DNA from: JANYHF01 sp031367715
Lineage (GTDB): Bacteria > Pseudomonadota > Alphaproteobacteria > Rhizobiales > Hyphomicrobiaceae
Reading direction: 5' to 3'
DNA: 64,000 bases
NCBI GenBank assembly: GCA_031367715.1
Contig: JANLQJ010000405.1
Span: 45,590-109,589 of the forward strand
Shown here: positions 34,910-44,801 of the stretch, in pieces
Position numbering within the stretch: the stretch's first letter is position 1
Layout of the letters: every line of letters begins with the position of its first letter
The notes under the pieces: generated by a model
What the model was told of the DNA's origin: nothing
The model's database searches: none
Seen by the model: the letters and a program-made list of their open reading frames with translations, nothing else
Made by a program: the position numbers and the translations under genes

Positions 34910-37900
34910 TGGCTGGCGCCGCCACCCCACGCGTGTTCAGTATTCCGGCTGGGCGGCCGTTCCTGGCCTGCCTGGCCGAAGCGACCCTGGCCGGGCAGCT
35001 GGCGGGGATGGCTGGTCCGCCTACGCTACTCGAGCTGCCCAAGATCACGCTACTGCTGCCAACCCGGCGCGCCTGCAAGGCCATGCAGGAGGCGTTTCTC
35101 AGCGCCAGCGGCGGCCGCGCCTTGTTGCTGCCGCGCATCCGACCGATCGGCGATGTCGATGAGGACGAAAGCCTGTTGACGGCCGGCGATTTCGATCTGC
35201 CGCCAGCCATGGACGGCATCGAGCGGCATCTGATCCTGACCAGCCTGGTGCTGAAATGGATCAAGCAGCGGCGCGTGGCTCTGGCCGCTACGCACGATAC
35301 CGGCGCACCCGCAGGCGCCCAGACGCCCGCCCAGGCCTCGGCGCTGGCGCGCGGGCTGGCCCAGCTGATGGATATGGTCGAGACCGAGGGCGCTGACCTT
35401 TCCAAGCTGGCAGAGCTGGCCCCGGCCATGTTCTCGGAGCAATGGCGCCAGACGGTGGAGTTTCTCAGCATTCTGTCGGCCGTATGGCCCGCCATTCTGG
35501 CCGCCAGCGGCAAGCTCTCGCCCGCTGATCGTCGCAACCGGCTGCTCGCCCTGCAGGCGCAACTGTGGACCGACAAGCCGCCCAAGCATGCCGTGATCGT
35601 GGCCGGCGTCACCGGCAGCATTCCCGCCACGGCGCGCCTGATGCAGGTTGTCGCCGCGCTGCCAAAGGGCGCCGTGGTGTTGGCGGGCCTGGACCACGGT
35701 CTCGACGATGCGACCTGGGCTGAGGTGTATCCAGCCTCGCCGTCGCATCCGCTATTCCGGCTGGCCACCTTGCTGGCGCGATGGGGTGTTGCGCGCAGCG
35801 CCGTCAAGCCGTTGGGCGTGCCCCCGTCCGAGCGCCAGCGCGTCATTGGCGAAGCGCTGCGACCGGCCGCCTCGACTGCGGCCTGGGGCGAAATCGGCGC
35901 GCGCCTCGATGCCAGCACCGTCGCTGCCGCCCTCAGCGGCATCGTGCGCCTGGATGCCGCCAGCCCCGAGGACGAGGCCGAGGCGGTCGCGCTCATCTTG
36001 CGCCGCGCCGCCGACAGCCCCGCCACCACCGCCGCGCTGGTGACGCCCGACCGCACGCTGGCGCGCCGGGTGGCCGTGCGCCTGACCAGCTGGGGCATCA
36101 GCATCGATGACAGCGCTGGCCGGCCGCTGTCCAAGACGCCACCGGGCGTGCTGTTCGACCTGACCGCCACCGTGCTGGCAATGGACTTTGCCCCCGCCCC
36201 GCTGATGGCGCTGCTGAAACACCCCTTGACCCGGCTTGGCCTGACCGTTGCCGAGGTCCGGCGCGGCGCACGCATGCTGGAACTGCGCGCACTCAGGCGG
36301 CCCAATCTCGGCGCCGGGCTCGGCAGCCTGCGCACGCTTCTTGCGGACGCTGGCAACACTCCCGACCCGGACGATCACGAGCCGCATCATCGCGCCATCT
36401 CCGGCATGTCGGATCGCGACGGCGCGCTCGCCCGCAGCGTCCTGGAGGCGCTGGCGGCGGCACTCGCTCCGTTGCGCCAGCTGTTTGAAGCGGGCGGCCA
36501 ACATCCACTCGCGACCCTGATCGATGCGCATATCGCGACCGTGGAGTTGATCGCCACCGACGAAACCGGCGCCACCGACGCCCTGTGGGCCGAACCTGCC
36601 GGCGAGGCCGCCTCGGCCTATCTCGCTAGCCTGGTTGCGGCCGGCGCCAACGCGCTTGCCATCGCGCCGGCGGCCTACCCCGAGCTGTACCGCAGCCTGA
36701 TCGCCACCGAGACGGTGCGGGCCGCGCGCACCAGCCATCCCAACCTGACCATACTTGGCCCGTTCGAAGCCCGCCTGCTGCAACCCGACATCGTCATTCT
36801 TGGCGGCCTCAACGATGGCGTGGCGCCCGAGATCGCCGAGCCCGATCCCTGGCTGAACCGGCCGATGCTGGCGGCGCTGGGCTTGCCGCAGCCCGAGACG
36901 CGCATCGGCGATGCCGCGCACGACTTCGTGCAACTGCTCAGCGTGCAGACGGTCTATCTCACCCGCGCGGTCAAACGCGATGGCGCGCCGACCGTCGCCT
37001 CGCGCTGGCTGCTGCGGCTGGATGCGGTGCTCGCCGGCCTCGGCCTCAAGAACACCTTTGCCGGCGATGCTGCCGAGCCCTGGCTGGCCTGGGCGCAGAA
37101 CCAGAAGGCGCTGACAGATTTTGCCCCGCGCCCGGCCCCCGCGCCGCGCCCGCCGCTGGTCGCCCGTCCGCGCCAATTGAGTGTCACGCGCATCGAACAC
37201 TGGATGGCCAACCCGTATGCAATTTTCGCCCGCGAGATCCTGCGCCTGGAGCTGATGCCGGAACTTGGCGGCGCGCCCGAGGCCAGCGTGCGTGGACGCA
37301 TCATCCATCAGGCCCTGCACCGCTTTGCGGCCAGGCATCCCGACGCGCTCCCCGCCGACATTACCGCCGCGTTGCTCGCCGAGGCTGAGGCGGGCCTGAC
37401 GCGGCTGGCTGCCCACCCGCGGGTCGCGGCCTTCTGGCGCCCCCGCTTTGCCCGCTTTGCCGACTGGTTTGCCGGCTCCGAGCCGACGCGGCGCACCGGC
37501 ATCGCGCGCACCGTCAGCGAAATCTCCGGCGCCATCGGCCTTGCCGCTCCGGGCGGCCCGTTCCGGCTGACGGCGCGCGCCGATCGCATCGATATGCTGC
37601 AAGGCGGCGGCGTGCTGATCACTGACTACAAGACCGGCGCGGTGCCGAACGACGCGCGCGTCACGACGGGCCTGTCCCCGCAACTGCCGTTGGAAGCCGC
37701 CATCGCCGCCGAGGGTGGGTTCGCGGGCATCGCGGCCAGTCCGGTCTCGCTGCTGCGCTTCATCGCGGCCACCGGCGGCGAACCACCCGGCCTCGAACAC
37801 GCCGTCAAATGCGACGATGTCACTGTACTCGCCGCGGAGACCCTCGCTGGCCTGACACGCCTGATCGCGCGTTTCGACGATCCGTCGACTCCCTATACTT

Positions 37901-38007
37901 CGCTGCGCCGCCCGGGCTTCCGCGATAGTGCGCGTTACGACGACTACGCCCATCTGGCCCGCGTCAAGGAGTGGTCGCTGTTGGCTGAGGCAGGCAACGA
38001 TGAGTGA
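34909..38007 (+). CDS. addB: Double-strand break repair protein AddB
   Basis: Nuclease and inactivated-helicase subunit of AddAB, the end-resection machine that replaces RecBCD in most Alphaproteobacteria. 1032 residues. The N-terminal region shows ITLLLPTRRACKAMQEAFL (about 44-62), the middle has LQPDIVILGGLNDGVAPEIA, and the C-terminal PD-(D/E)XK nuclease shows the DYK core ITDYKTGAVPND (about 904-915) plus VSLLRFIAATGG. The start is fixed by the TGATG overlap with murU. addA follows after 159 bp containing a palindromic repeat. Confidence 0.94.
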   Translation: MAGAATPRVFSIPAGRPFLACLAEATLAGQLAGMAGPPTLLELPKITLLLPTRRACKAMQEAFLSASGGRALLLPRIRPIGDVDEDESLLTAGDFDLPPAMDGIERHLILTSLVLKWIKQRRVALAATHDTGAPAGAQTPAQASALARGLAQLMDMVETEGADLSKLAELAPAMFSEQWRQTVEFLSILSAVWPAILAASGKLSPADRRNRLLALQAQLWTDKPPKHAVIVAGVTGSIPATARLMQVVAALPKGAVVLAGLDHGLDDATWAEVYPASPSHPLFRLATLLARWGVARSAVKPLGVPPSERQRVIGEALRPAASTAAWGEIGARLDASTVAAALSGIVRLDAASPEDEAEAVALILRRAADSPATTAALVTPDRTLARRVAVRLTSWGISIDDSAGRPLSKTPPGVLFDLTATVLAMDFAPAPLMALLKHPLTRLGLTVAEVRRGARMLELRALRRPNLGAGLGSLRTLLADAGNTPDPDDHEPHHRAISGMSDRDGALARSVLEALAAALAPLRQLFEAGGQHPLATLIDAHIATVELIATDETGATDALWAEPAGEAASAYLASLVAAGANALAIAPAAYPELYRSLIATETVRAARTSHPNLTILGPFEARLLQPDIVILGGLNDGVAPEIAEPDPWLNRPMLAALGLPQPETRIGDAAHDFVQLLSVQTVYLTRAVKRDGAPTVASRWLLRLDAVLAGLGLKNTFAGDAAEPWLAWAQNQKALTDFAPRPAPAPRPPLVARPRQLSVTRIEHWMANPYAIFAREILRLELMPELGGAPEASVRGRIIHQALHRFAARHPDALPADITAALLAEAEAGLTRLAAHPRVAAFWRPRFARFADWFAGSEPTRRTGIARTVSEISGAIGLAAPGGPFRLTARADRIDMLQGGGVLITDYKTGAVPNDARVTTGLSPQLPLEAAIAAEGGFAGIAASPVSLLRFIAATGGEPPGLEHAVKCDDVTVLAAETLAGLTRLIARFDDPSTPYTSLRRPGFRDSARYDDYAHLARVKEWSLLAEAGNDE

Positions 38008-38027
38008 TCGACCCGCAAACGCGGCGA

Positions 38028-38149
38028 CCGTAGGGTGCAATGGGCCCGTTTCCAGGGCCGGATCACCGTGCACGGGCGAGGCAACCGGGCGCGCCCTCGG
38101 GCACCACCGTGGTGCAATACGGCCTGAGGCGGTCTATTGCACCCTACGG
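38028..38149. repeat. MITE-like palindromic repeat, family TAGGGTGCAAT
   Basis: The addB-addA gap is almost filled by an element with inverted ends: CCGTAGGGTGCAATGGGCC at 38028-38046 and GGTCTATTGCACCCTACGG at 38131-38149. A further nested hairpin GGTGCAATACGGCC lies just inside the right end. A decayed relative lies at 15906-15949. It encodes nothing. The terminal inverted repeats make a MITE or large REP element likely. Confidence 0.75.
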
Positions 38150-38166
38150 CGCGCGTGGAGTTGGCG

Positions 38167-41100
38167 ATGAGTGACGCGCTTTCCCTTACCGCCGCCCAAC
38201 AACGCCGCGCCACCGATCCGGCGGCCTCGGCCTGGGTCAGCGCCAATGCCGGCACCGGCAAGACCTATGTGCTGGTGCGACGCGTGCTGCGACTGCTGCT
38301 GGCAGGCTCGGCGCCTGATCGCATCTTGTGCCTCACCTTCACCAAGGCGGCGGCCGCCGAGATGGCCAACCGCCTGTTTCGCCAGCTTGCCGCCTGGGCG
38401 ACGGCGAACGAGGCGCGGCTGACGCACGAGCTTGCCGAGTTGCTCGGCCGCGCACCGACCACCGCCGAATGTGCCCGCACGCGCACGTTGTTCGCCGCCG
38501 CCATCGAGACCCCTGGCGGGTTGAAAGTGCAGACCATTCACGGCTTCTGCGAGCGGCTGTTGCAGCGCTTTCCGCTCGAAGCGGGCCTGTCGCCGGGTTT
38601 CAACGTGCTCGATGAGCAGCAGACCGCCGGCTTGTTGAAGGCCAGCATCGACAGCGTGCTGGGCGAGGCCAGCGCGCCCGAAAGCGTGCTGCACGCCGCG
38701 CTGCACCGCGTCATCGCCCATGCCGGCGAGATGACCTTCGATGCGCTGCTGAAGACGGCGGTCAACGAGCGCGACCACATCAAGCTGCTGCTGCAGACCG
38801 CCCACGGCGCCGACGACCCGTTCGTCGAGATCGAAGCACGATTGCGCAAACTGCTCGGCGTGCCGCTCGAGGCGACCGAGGACGATCTGACAGCGGAGTT
38901 TTCCGGCCTGCTGAGCGATGACGCGTGCCAACACATCATCGCAGCCCTGCATACCGGCAGCGTCTCCGACCTGAACAGCGCCGACAAGCTCTCTGAGGCG
39001 CAGTTGGCAACGCGCCCGGCCGATCGCATCGCGGCCTTTTCGTCGTTCCTGTTGACCGAGAAACGCGAGCCGCGCAAGCGGCTGGCGACCAAGGCGGTGG
39101 CTGTGAACCATCCCGGCCTGCTTGAGCAGCTGACGGGCGCCGCCGAGGCCGCCGCGCAACTGACGCAACAGCGCCTCGGCCTGACGTTGGCAGTGTCCAG
39201 CGCCGCGCTGCTGCGGATCGCCGACCGGGTGATCGATCTTTATGCCACCCATAAAGACCAGGTCGCCGGCCTCGACTATGCCGACCTGATCGCCAAGACC
39301 GCGGCGCTGCTGTCCACCTCCGCCGAAACCCAGTGGGTGCTGTTCAAGCTCGATGGCGGGCTCGACCACATCCTGGTCGACGAGGCGCAGGACACCAGCC
39401 CGCTGCAATGGCAGATCGTCACCGCGCTGGCCGATGAGTTTTTCGCCGGCAGCGGCACCAGCGACATCATCCGCACCGTGTTCGCGGTGGGCGACGAGAA
39501 GCAGTCGATCTATGGCTTCCAGGGCGCCGCGCCCGAGAAGTTCGAGAGTACGGGGCGCCGGCTGGAAGCACTGGCGACCAACGCCCGCACCCCGTATTTC
39601 CGCGTCGCTCTCAACCTTTCCTTCCGCAGCGTCGCGCCGGTGCTTGATGCGGTCGATCGTGTGTTCACGACACCGGAGGCCGCCGCCGGCCTGACCGCGA
39701 GCGGCGATCCGGTCCGCCACGCCGCCCATCGCCTGGGCCAAGCCGGCCGGATCGAAATCTGGCCGACCGAGATCACCGAAGAGGCGGCGCCCGACGAGCC
39801 CTGGCTGCCCGCCGCCGCGGGCGAGACCAGCGCGCCCGAGGCCCGGCTCGCCGCGCGCATCGCCGACAGCATCGCTGGCTGGATCGCATCCGGCGAGCGC
39901 CTGGCCTCCGAAGATCGTCCGATCACACCCGGTGATGTACTCATCCTGTTGCGCAAGCGCCAACCGTTCGCGCCAGTAATCATCCGGGCCCTGAAGGCGC
40001 GCGGGCTTGCCGTGGCCGGCGCCGATCGCATCAAGGTGACGCAGCAGATCGCGGTCGAGGATCTCGTCGCGCTCGGCCAGTTCCTGCTGCTGCCGGAAGA
40101 CGATCTGGCACTGGCCAGCGTGCTCAAGAGTCCGCTGCTTGGTCTTGATGATGACGATCTGTTCACGCTCGGCCACGGCCGGCGCGGCACGCTGTGGAGT
40201 TCGCTGCAGCGCCTGGCCAAGGACGACGCGCGCTATGCCGAAGCGGCAGACATCCTCAAGCGCTGGCGCTCGGAAGCCGATTTCCTGCCGCCATTCGAAT
40301 TCTACTCCCGCCTGCTCGACAAGGACGGCCGCCGCGCCCGGCTGCTGACGCGCCTCGGTCCGGAAGCGGGCGACGCCATCGACGAATTCCTCAACCTCGC
40401 CATCCGGTTCGATACCGACGAACCGCCGTCGCTGCAGGGCTTTCTCGATTGGCTGTCACGCGCCGAGCCCGAGATCAAACGCGACATGGATCAGGGCCGC
40501 AACGAGGTGCGCGTGATGACCGTGCACGGCGCCAAGGGCCTGGAAGCACCGATCGTGTTCCTGCCAGACACCTGCACGGTGAAGGGTGCCGGCGACAGCG
40601 GCCTGCTACAGCTGGCCGAAGGCGAGCCGCCGGTCTGGGCCCTGAAGGGAGCCTCGGGACTGCCGGCCATCGCCACCGCCCGGGCAGCGCGCGCCGATGC
40701 CGACCGCCATGAGCGGAACCGGCTGCTCTATGTAGCCATGACGCGCGCCCGCGACCGGCTGTATGTGGCCGGCTTCGAGGGCCGGCACGGGCGCCAGGCA
40801 GGGTGCTGGTACGACCTCGTCAGCAACGGGCTGAAGGATGCGTGTGCGGTCATTCCGCAAGCAAATGGGCGCGACATCCTGCTCCTGGAGACACATCAGA
40901 CCGTCCCCCCGAAGGCGAGCAAGGACGCGCTCGGTGCGGTGCTGGCGCCAGCTCCCTATCCCGATTGGGCGCTTAAGCATGCACCGCGCAGCCAGGCGCG
41001 CATGGTGCCGCTGGCGCCGTCACGCATGGCCCCGCTGGAGACCGAGGAGGGAAGCGGTGTCGCGCGCCCCGCCGATCCCGCCCCGGGACCGCGCGCGCTC

Positions 41101-41682
41101 GGCGGCGGTAACCGCTTCCTGCGCGGCACACTGACCCATGCGTTGCTGCAGCATCTGCCCGAGATCGCAGCGCGCAGCCGTGGGCCGGCGGCCAAGCGTT
41201 TCCTGGCAGTGCGCGCCGCCGAGTTGCCAGCCAAGGTGCGGGCAAGTATCGCCGAGGAAGTGTTGCAGATCCTCGTCGACCCGCAATTTGGTGTCGTGTT
41301 CGGACCAGGTTCGCAGGCCGAAGTGCCGATCGTTGCGGAGATTGCGCTCGCGTCGGGTCCGCCGCTGCGCATTGCCGGCCAAATCGACCGGCTGTTGGCG
41401 ACCAGCGAGCGCGTCACCATTGTCGATTTCAAGACCAACCGTCCGCCACCGCACGATGTCGCGGGCATTCCGGTGGCCTATCTGCAGCAGCTGGCCGCCT
41501 ACCGGCTGGCCGTGCAGCGCATCTACCCCGGTGCTACGATCGAAGCCGCGCTGCTGTGGACCTTCGAAGCCCGCCTGATGCCGGTGCCGGCGGATTTGCT
41601 CGATGGTCACGAGACGTCAATCCTGTCCGGCACGCCTTGGGTTTCAGTTGCGGTGGCAGTTGGAGGACCAGCAGGGACTTGA
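38167..41682 (+). CDS. addA: Double-strand break repair helicase AddA
   Basis: UvrD-family helicase and nuclease subunit of AddAB, 1171 residues. Helicase motifs are complete: Walker A VSANAGTGKTYVLVRRVL (about 22-39), ILCLTFTKAAAAEMANRL, LVDEAQDTSPLQWQIV (motif II), VFAVGDEKQSIYGFQGA (motif III), VRVMTVHGAKGLEAPIVFL (motif V region) and NRLLYVAMTRARDRLYVAGF (motif VI). The C-terminal nuclease shows QIDRLLATSERVTIVDFKTN. The ATG at 38167 follows a GGAG site; the earlier in-frame ATG at 38137 lies in the repeat. It acts with AddB at Chi-like sites. Confidence 0.96.
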   Translation: MSDALSLTAAQQRRATDPAASAWVSANAGTGKTYVLVRRVLRLLLAGSAPDRILCLTFTKAAAAEMANRLFRQLAAWATANEARLTHELAELLGRAPTTAECARTRTLFAAAIETPGGLKVQTIHGFCERLLQRFPLEAGLSPGFNVLDEQQTAGLLKASIDSVLGEASAPESVLHAALHRVIAHAGEMTFDALLKTAVNERDHIKLLLQTAHGADDPFVEIEARLRKLLGVPLEATEDDLTAEFSGLLSDDACQHIIAALHTGSVSDLNSADKLSEAQLATRPADRIAAFSSFLLTEKREPRKRLATKAVAVNHPGLLEQLTGAAEAAAQLTQQRLGLTLAVSSAALLRIADRVIDLYATHKDQVAGLDYADLIAKTAALLSTSAETQWVLFKLDGGLDHILVDEAQDTSPLQWQIVTALADEFFAGSGTSDIIRTVFAVGDEKQSIYGFQGAAPEKFESTGRRLEALATNARTPYFRVALNLSFRSVAPVLDAVDRVFTTPEAAAGLTASGDPVRHAAHRLGQAGRIEIWPTEITEEAAPDEPWLPAAAGETSAPEARLAARIADSIAGWIASGERLASEDRPITPGDVLILLRKRQPFAPVIIRALKARGLAVAGADRIKVTQQIAVEDLVALGQFLLLPEDDLALASVLKSPLLGLDDDDLFTLGHGRRGTLWSSLQRLAKDDARYAEAADILKRWRSEADFLPPFEFYSRLLDKDGRRARLLTRLGPEAGDAIDEFLNLAIRFDTDEPPSLQGFLDWLSRAEPEIKRDMDQGRNEVRVMTVHGAKGLEAPIVFLPDTCTVKGAGDSGLLQLAEGEPPVWALKGASGLPAIATARAARADADRHERNRLLYVAMTRARDRLYVAGFEGRHGRQAGCWYDLVSNGLKDACAVIPQANGRDILLLETHQTVPPKASKDALGAVLAPAPYPDWALKHAPRSQARMVPLAPSRMAPLETEEGSGVARPADPAPGPRALGGGNRFLRGTLTHALLQHLPEIAARSRGPAAKRFLAVRAAELPAKVRASIAEEVLQILVDPQFGVVFGPGSQAEVPIVAEIALASGPPLRIAGQIDRLLATSERVTIVDFKTNRPPPHDVAGIPVAYLQQLAAYRLAVQRIYPGATIEAALLWTFEARLMPVPADLLDGHETSILSGTPWVSVAVAVGGPAGT

Positions 41683-41774
41683 CGTTATGCCGGCGCATTC
41701 ATACCTAATCCGCCATGGGCAGGGAGCGGGTGAGTCGCCGGACGCGCCCCCTTGGCCACTATCAGGAGATACTC

Positions 41775-42095
41775 ATGAGCACACTGGCCATTACCGACAA
41801 GACCTTCGAGGCCGAAGTGGCCAAATCGACATTGCCGGTCGTCGTCGACTTCTGGGCCGAATGGTGCGGGCCCTGCAAGGCCATCGGCCCGGCGCTGGAA
41901 CAGATCGCTGGCGAGATGGGCGGCAAGGTCAAGATCACCAAGTTGAACATCGACGAGAATCCGGAAGTCACCAACCGGTTCAAAATCCTGGCGATCCCGA
42001 CCCTGATGATCTTCAAGGACGGCAAGGTTGCCGCCACCCAGACTGGCGCGCTGCCCAAGAGCAAGATCGAGGACTGGATCAAGAAATCCCTTTAG
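41775..42095 (+). CDS. trxA: Thioredoxin
   Basis: Classical 106-residue cytosolic thioredoxin with redox motif VDFWAEWCGPCKAIGP (Cys about 32 and 35), cis-Pro in AIPTLMIFKDGKVA and a C-terminal amphipathic helix. An AGGAG site lies just before the ATG at 41775. It follows addA by 92 bp, the order common in Hyphomicrobiales, and converges on folC. Confidence 0.96.
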   Translation: MSTLAITDKTFEAEVAKSTLPVVVDFWAEWCGPCKAIGPALEQIAGEMGGKVKITKLNIDENPEVTNRFKILAIPTLMIFKDGKVAATQTGALPKSKIEDWIKKSL

Positions 42096-42183
42096 CTCGC
42101 GCCCGGCGACTCCCCTCCGGGGATCCGGCCGCCAGGCGCGTTGGCTGTCGCGGGTCGCGATGCGGGCGACACTTATGCCGCTC

Positions 42184-43554
42184 CTACACAATCCCCGTCC
42201 GCTTGGCCGCCGCGCTCGCGGCTTCGTCGGCGGCCAAACACGCGCCCGCCAGATGCAGCGAGCCGCACACCAGCACCCGCACCGGCTTGCCGTTGGCTCG
42301 CACTGCAATCGCGGCCAGACCGTCCTCCAGGCTGGCTGCGGGCTGCGCATAGATGCTGGCGGCCAGCGCGGCGGCGGCGATCTCGTCCGGCGCATACGGA
42401 CCGGCGTAGGCCCGTGACACATCCGGCACGGCGATGCCAGTGACGCTGCGCGCCAACCCGCGGAACGGTTTCAGGAACACGTCCAACGGCTTGGATTTCA
42501 GCATGCCGAGCACCAGATGCAGAGACTTTGGCGCCCGCTCCTCCAGTTCGGCCATGGTCTGGGCGACGACCGCGGCGGCTGCCGCATTGTGCCCACCATC
42601 GACCCATAGTTCGGACCCGGCCGGCAACACGGCCGCCAGACCGTTGCGCGACAGCTGTTGCAGCCGGCCGGGCCAGCTGACGCGCGTCAGACCTTTCACG
42701 ATGGCTGGTTCGGACGGGGCCAGTGCGCCGAGCCGCATGGCGCAGGCCACCGCCAAGCCGGCATTGTCAATCTGGTGACGACCGGTGAGCGCTGGCAGCG
42801 GCAAGTCGAGCAGTCCGCTGTCGTCCTGATAGATCAGGCGGCCATGCTGTTCGTAGGCGTCCCAATCCTGCCCGTGCTCGGCAAGCGGAACGCGCCGCTC
42901 AGCCGCGATGGCGCGGATGCGATCCAGCGCCTCAAGCGGCTGGCGGCCGACCACGCAAGGACTCCCGGCCTTCAGGATGCCGGCCTTCTCGGTGGCGATG
43001 GCGGCCAGCGTCGGCCCCAGGAATTCCACATGATCGAGATCGATCGGGGTCAGCACCGTCAGCAGCGGCGTGGCCACCACATTGGTGGCATCGAGCCGAC
43101 CGCCCAGCCCGGTCTCCAGCAGCAGGATATCGGCGGGTGTCTGAGCGAAGGCCAGCAGGGCGGCGGCCGTTTCGCCCTCGAACGAGGTCAGTGGCGCAGC
43201 GGCATTGGCGGCGATGACACGAGTAAGGCAATCAGAGAGCTGCGTCTCGCCGATGTCGCGGCTTGATCCGGGCGCATCGGCCAGACGCACGCATTCGTGG
43301 AAGCGCTGCAACGGCGGCGAATGATAGCTGTGCACGCGGCGCCCGCCGGCCTCCAGCATGGCCCGCAGCAGCGCCAGCACCGAGCCTTTGGCATTGGTGC
43401 CGGCCACATGCACGACCGGTGGCAAGCGCAACTCGGGATGGCCAAGCGCGGCCAACAGCCAGAGCATCCGACCCAGCGTGAGGTCGATGCGTTGCGGATG
43501 TAATTTACGCAGGGCGGAAAGCAAAGCGGCCGAGTTTCCTGGCCCGGCCGTCAT
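42184..43554 (-). CDS. folC: Bifunctional folylpolyglutamate synthase / dihydrofolate synthase
   Basis: Mur-ligase family enzyme of 456 residues that adds glutamate to dihydropteroate and to folates. ATP-binding P-loop VVHVAGTNAKGSVLALLRAML (about 47-67), the metal/substrate segment ETGLGGRLDATNVV (about 146-159), the DHVEFLG block and LWVDGGHNAAAAA are visible. It follows accD closely (16 bp) in the trpFBA-accD-folC arrangement. Confidence 0.95.
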   Translation of the reverse strand: MTAGPGNSAALLSALRKLHPQRIDLTLGRMLWLLAALGHPELRLPPVVHVAGTNAKGSVLALLRAMLEAGGRRVHSYHSPPLQRFHECVRLADAPGSSRDIGETQLSDCLTRVIAANAAAPLTSFEGETAAALLAFAQTPADILLLETGLGGRLDATNVVATPLLTVLTPIDLDHVEFLGPTLAAIATEKAGILKAGSPCVVGRQPLEALDRIRAIAAERRVPLAEHGQDWDAYEQHGRLIYQDDSGLLDLPLPALTGRHQIDNAGLAVACAMRLGALAPSEPAIVKGLTRVSWPGRLQQLSRNGLAAVLPAGSELWVDGGHNAAAAAVVAQTMAELEERAPKSLHLVLGMLKSKPLDVFLKPFRGLARSVTGIAVPDVSRAYAGPYAPDEIAAAALAASIYAQPAASLEDGLAAIAVRANGKPVRVLVCGSLHLAGACLAADEAASAAAKRTGIV

Positions 43555-43570
43555 GGTGATGGCCCGCCGA

Positions 43571-44659
43571 TCAGGACGGCTTGCTCGGCTTGTTGCGGCT
43601 CGGGTCCATCGGGTTTACCGCCTTCACGGCAGCCGCCACTCCGGACATAGCGCTCGCCATGGTGGTCGCGGTTGCGCTGGTCACCTTGACCTCGATCGGC
43701 TTGCCCGGCCCAGTCTTGATCGGCGCCGGCAGCGCCATCATCGGGACCTCGCCCTCGCTGATCACGTTCTGCACCACCTCGGCGGCGACGATCTCGCGTT
43801 TGACTTGCGGCGGCTGGCGCATCAGCAGCCGGCAGACGCGGCTGAGCGTTGAGCGCAGATTGTGCCGATGCACGACCATATCGACCATGCCGTGGGCTAG
43901 CAGATATTCGGCGCGCTGGAAGCCTTCGGGCAACTGCTCGCGGATGGTCTGCTCGATGACGCGCGGGCCAGCGAACCCGATCAGCGCGCCCGGCTCGGCG
44001 ATATGGACGTCGCCCAGCATGGCATAAGACGCGGTGACGCCGCCGGTGGTGGGGTGAGTAAGCACTACCACGTATGGAAGCCTGGCCTTGCGCAGCATCT
44101 GCACGGCGACAGTGGTGCGCGGCATCTGCATCAGCGACAGCACGCCTTCTTGCATACGCGCGCCACCTGAGGCGGCAAAGATCACGAATGGCGATTTTTT
44201 CTCGATCGCGCGCAGCATGCCGGTGACGACCGCCTCGCCCGCCGCCATGCCCAGTGATCCGCCCATGAAGCGGAAATCCTGTACCGCAGCGACCACGGGC
44301 AGCTCATCCAGCGTGCCCTCGCCGACAGTCACAGCGTCTTGCAAACCGGTTTCCTCGCGCGCATCGCGCAGACGGTCGGTATAGCGGCGCTCGTCGCGGA
44401 ATTTCAGCGGATCGAGCGGCACTTCTGGAACGGCGATTTTCTCGTACTTGCCGTCATCAAAGAAGCTCTTGAAACGGTCGCCAGCCGTCATGCGCATGTG
44501 GAAATTGGAGCCCGGCATGACGAACTGATTGGCTTCGAGGTCCTTGTAATAGACCATCTGGCCGGTCTCGGGACATTTCACCCAGAGATTGTCGGGCGTC
44601 TCGCGCTTGCGCCAGATACCGCGGATTTTCGGGCGGACGACGCTGCTGATCCAGTTCAC
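43571..44659 (-). CDS. accD: Acetyl-CoA carboxylase carboxyltransferase subunit beta
   Basis: Beta subunit of acetyl-CoA carboxytransferase, first committed step of fatty acid synthesis, 362 residues. The carboxyltransferase core is intact: DFRFMGGSLGMAAGEAVVTG, FAASGGARMQEGVLSLMQM and GVTASYAMLGDVHIAEPGALIGFAGPRV (split blocks). The N-terminal four-Cys zinc ribbon of enteric AccD is degenerate: only one Cys remains in NLWVKCPETGQMVYYKDLEA. Loss of this ribbon is seen in several Alphaproteobacteria. A charged, Ala/Pro/Lys-rich C-terminal tail of about 70 residues follows the core. Confidence 0.95.
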   Translation of the reverse strand: MNWISSVVRPKIRGIWRKRETPDNLWVKCPETGQMVYYKDLEANQFVMPGSNFHMRMTAGDRFKSFFDDGKYEKIAVPEVPLDPLKFRDERRYTDRLRDAREETGLQDAVTVGEGTLDELPVVAAVQDFRFMGGSLGMAAGEAVVTGMLRAIEKKSPFVIFAASGGARMQEGVLSLMQMPRTTVAVQMLRKARLPYVVVLTHPTTGGVTASYAMLGDVHIAEPGALIGFAGPRVIEQTIREQLPEGFQRAEYLLAHGMVDMVVHRHNLRSTLSRVCRLLMRQPPQVKREIVAAEVVQNVISEGEVPMMALPAPIKTGPGKPIEVKVTSATATTMASAMSGVAAAVKAVNPMDPSRNKPSKPS

Positions 44660-44801
44660 GGGTTGCTAGCCTTCTACAGGTTGGATGTTGGGCTCATCCC
44701 AGCCGCCACAATGAGGCACAACTTGGGAGCCGCAACATCGCAGGTGTCGCACGTCACTAGGACGTATTGACGCCGACTCACTCACAAACATGGGGTGCAG
44801 G

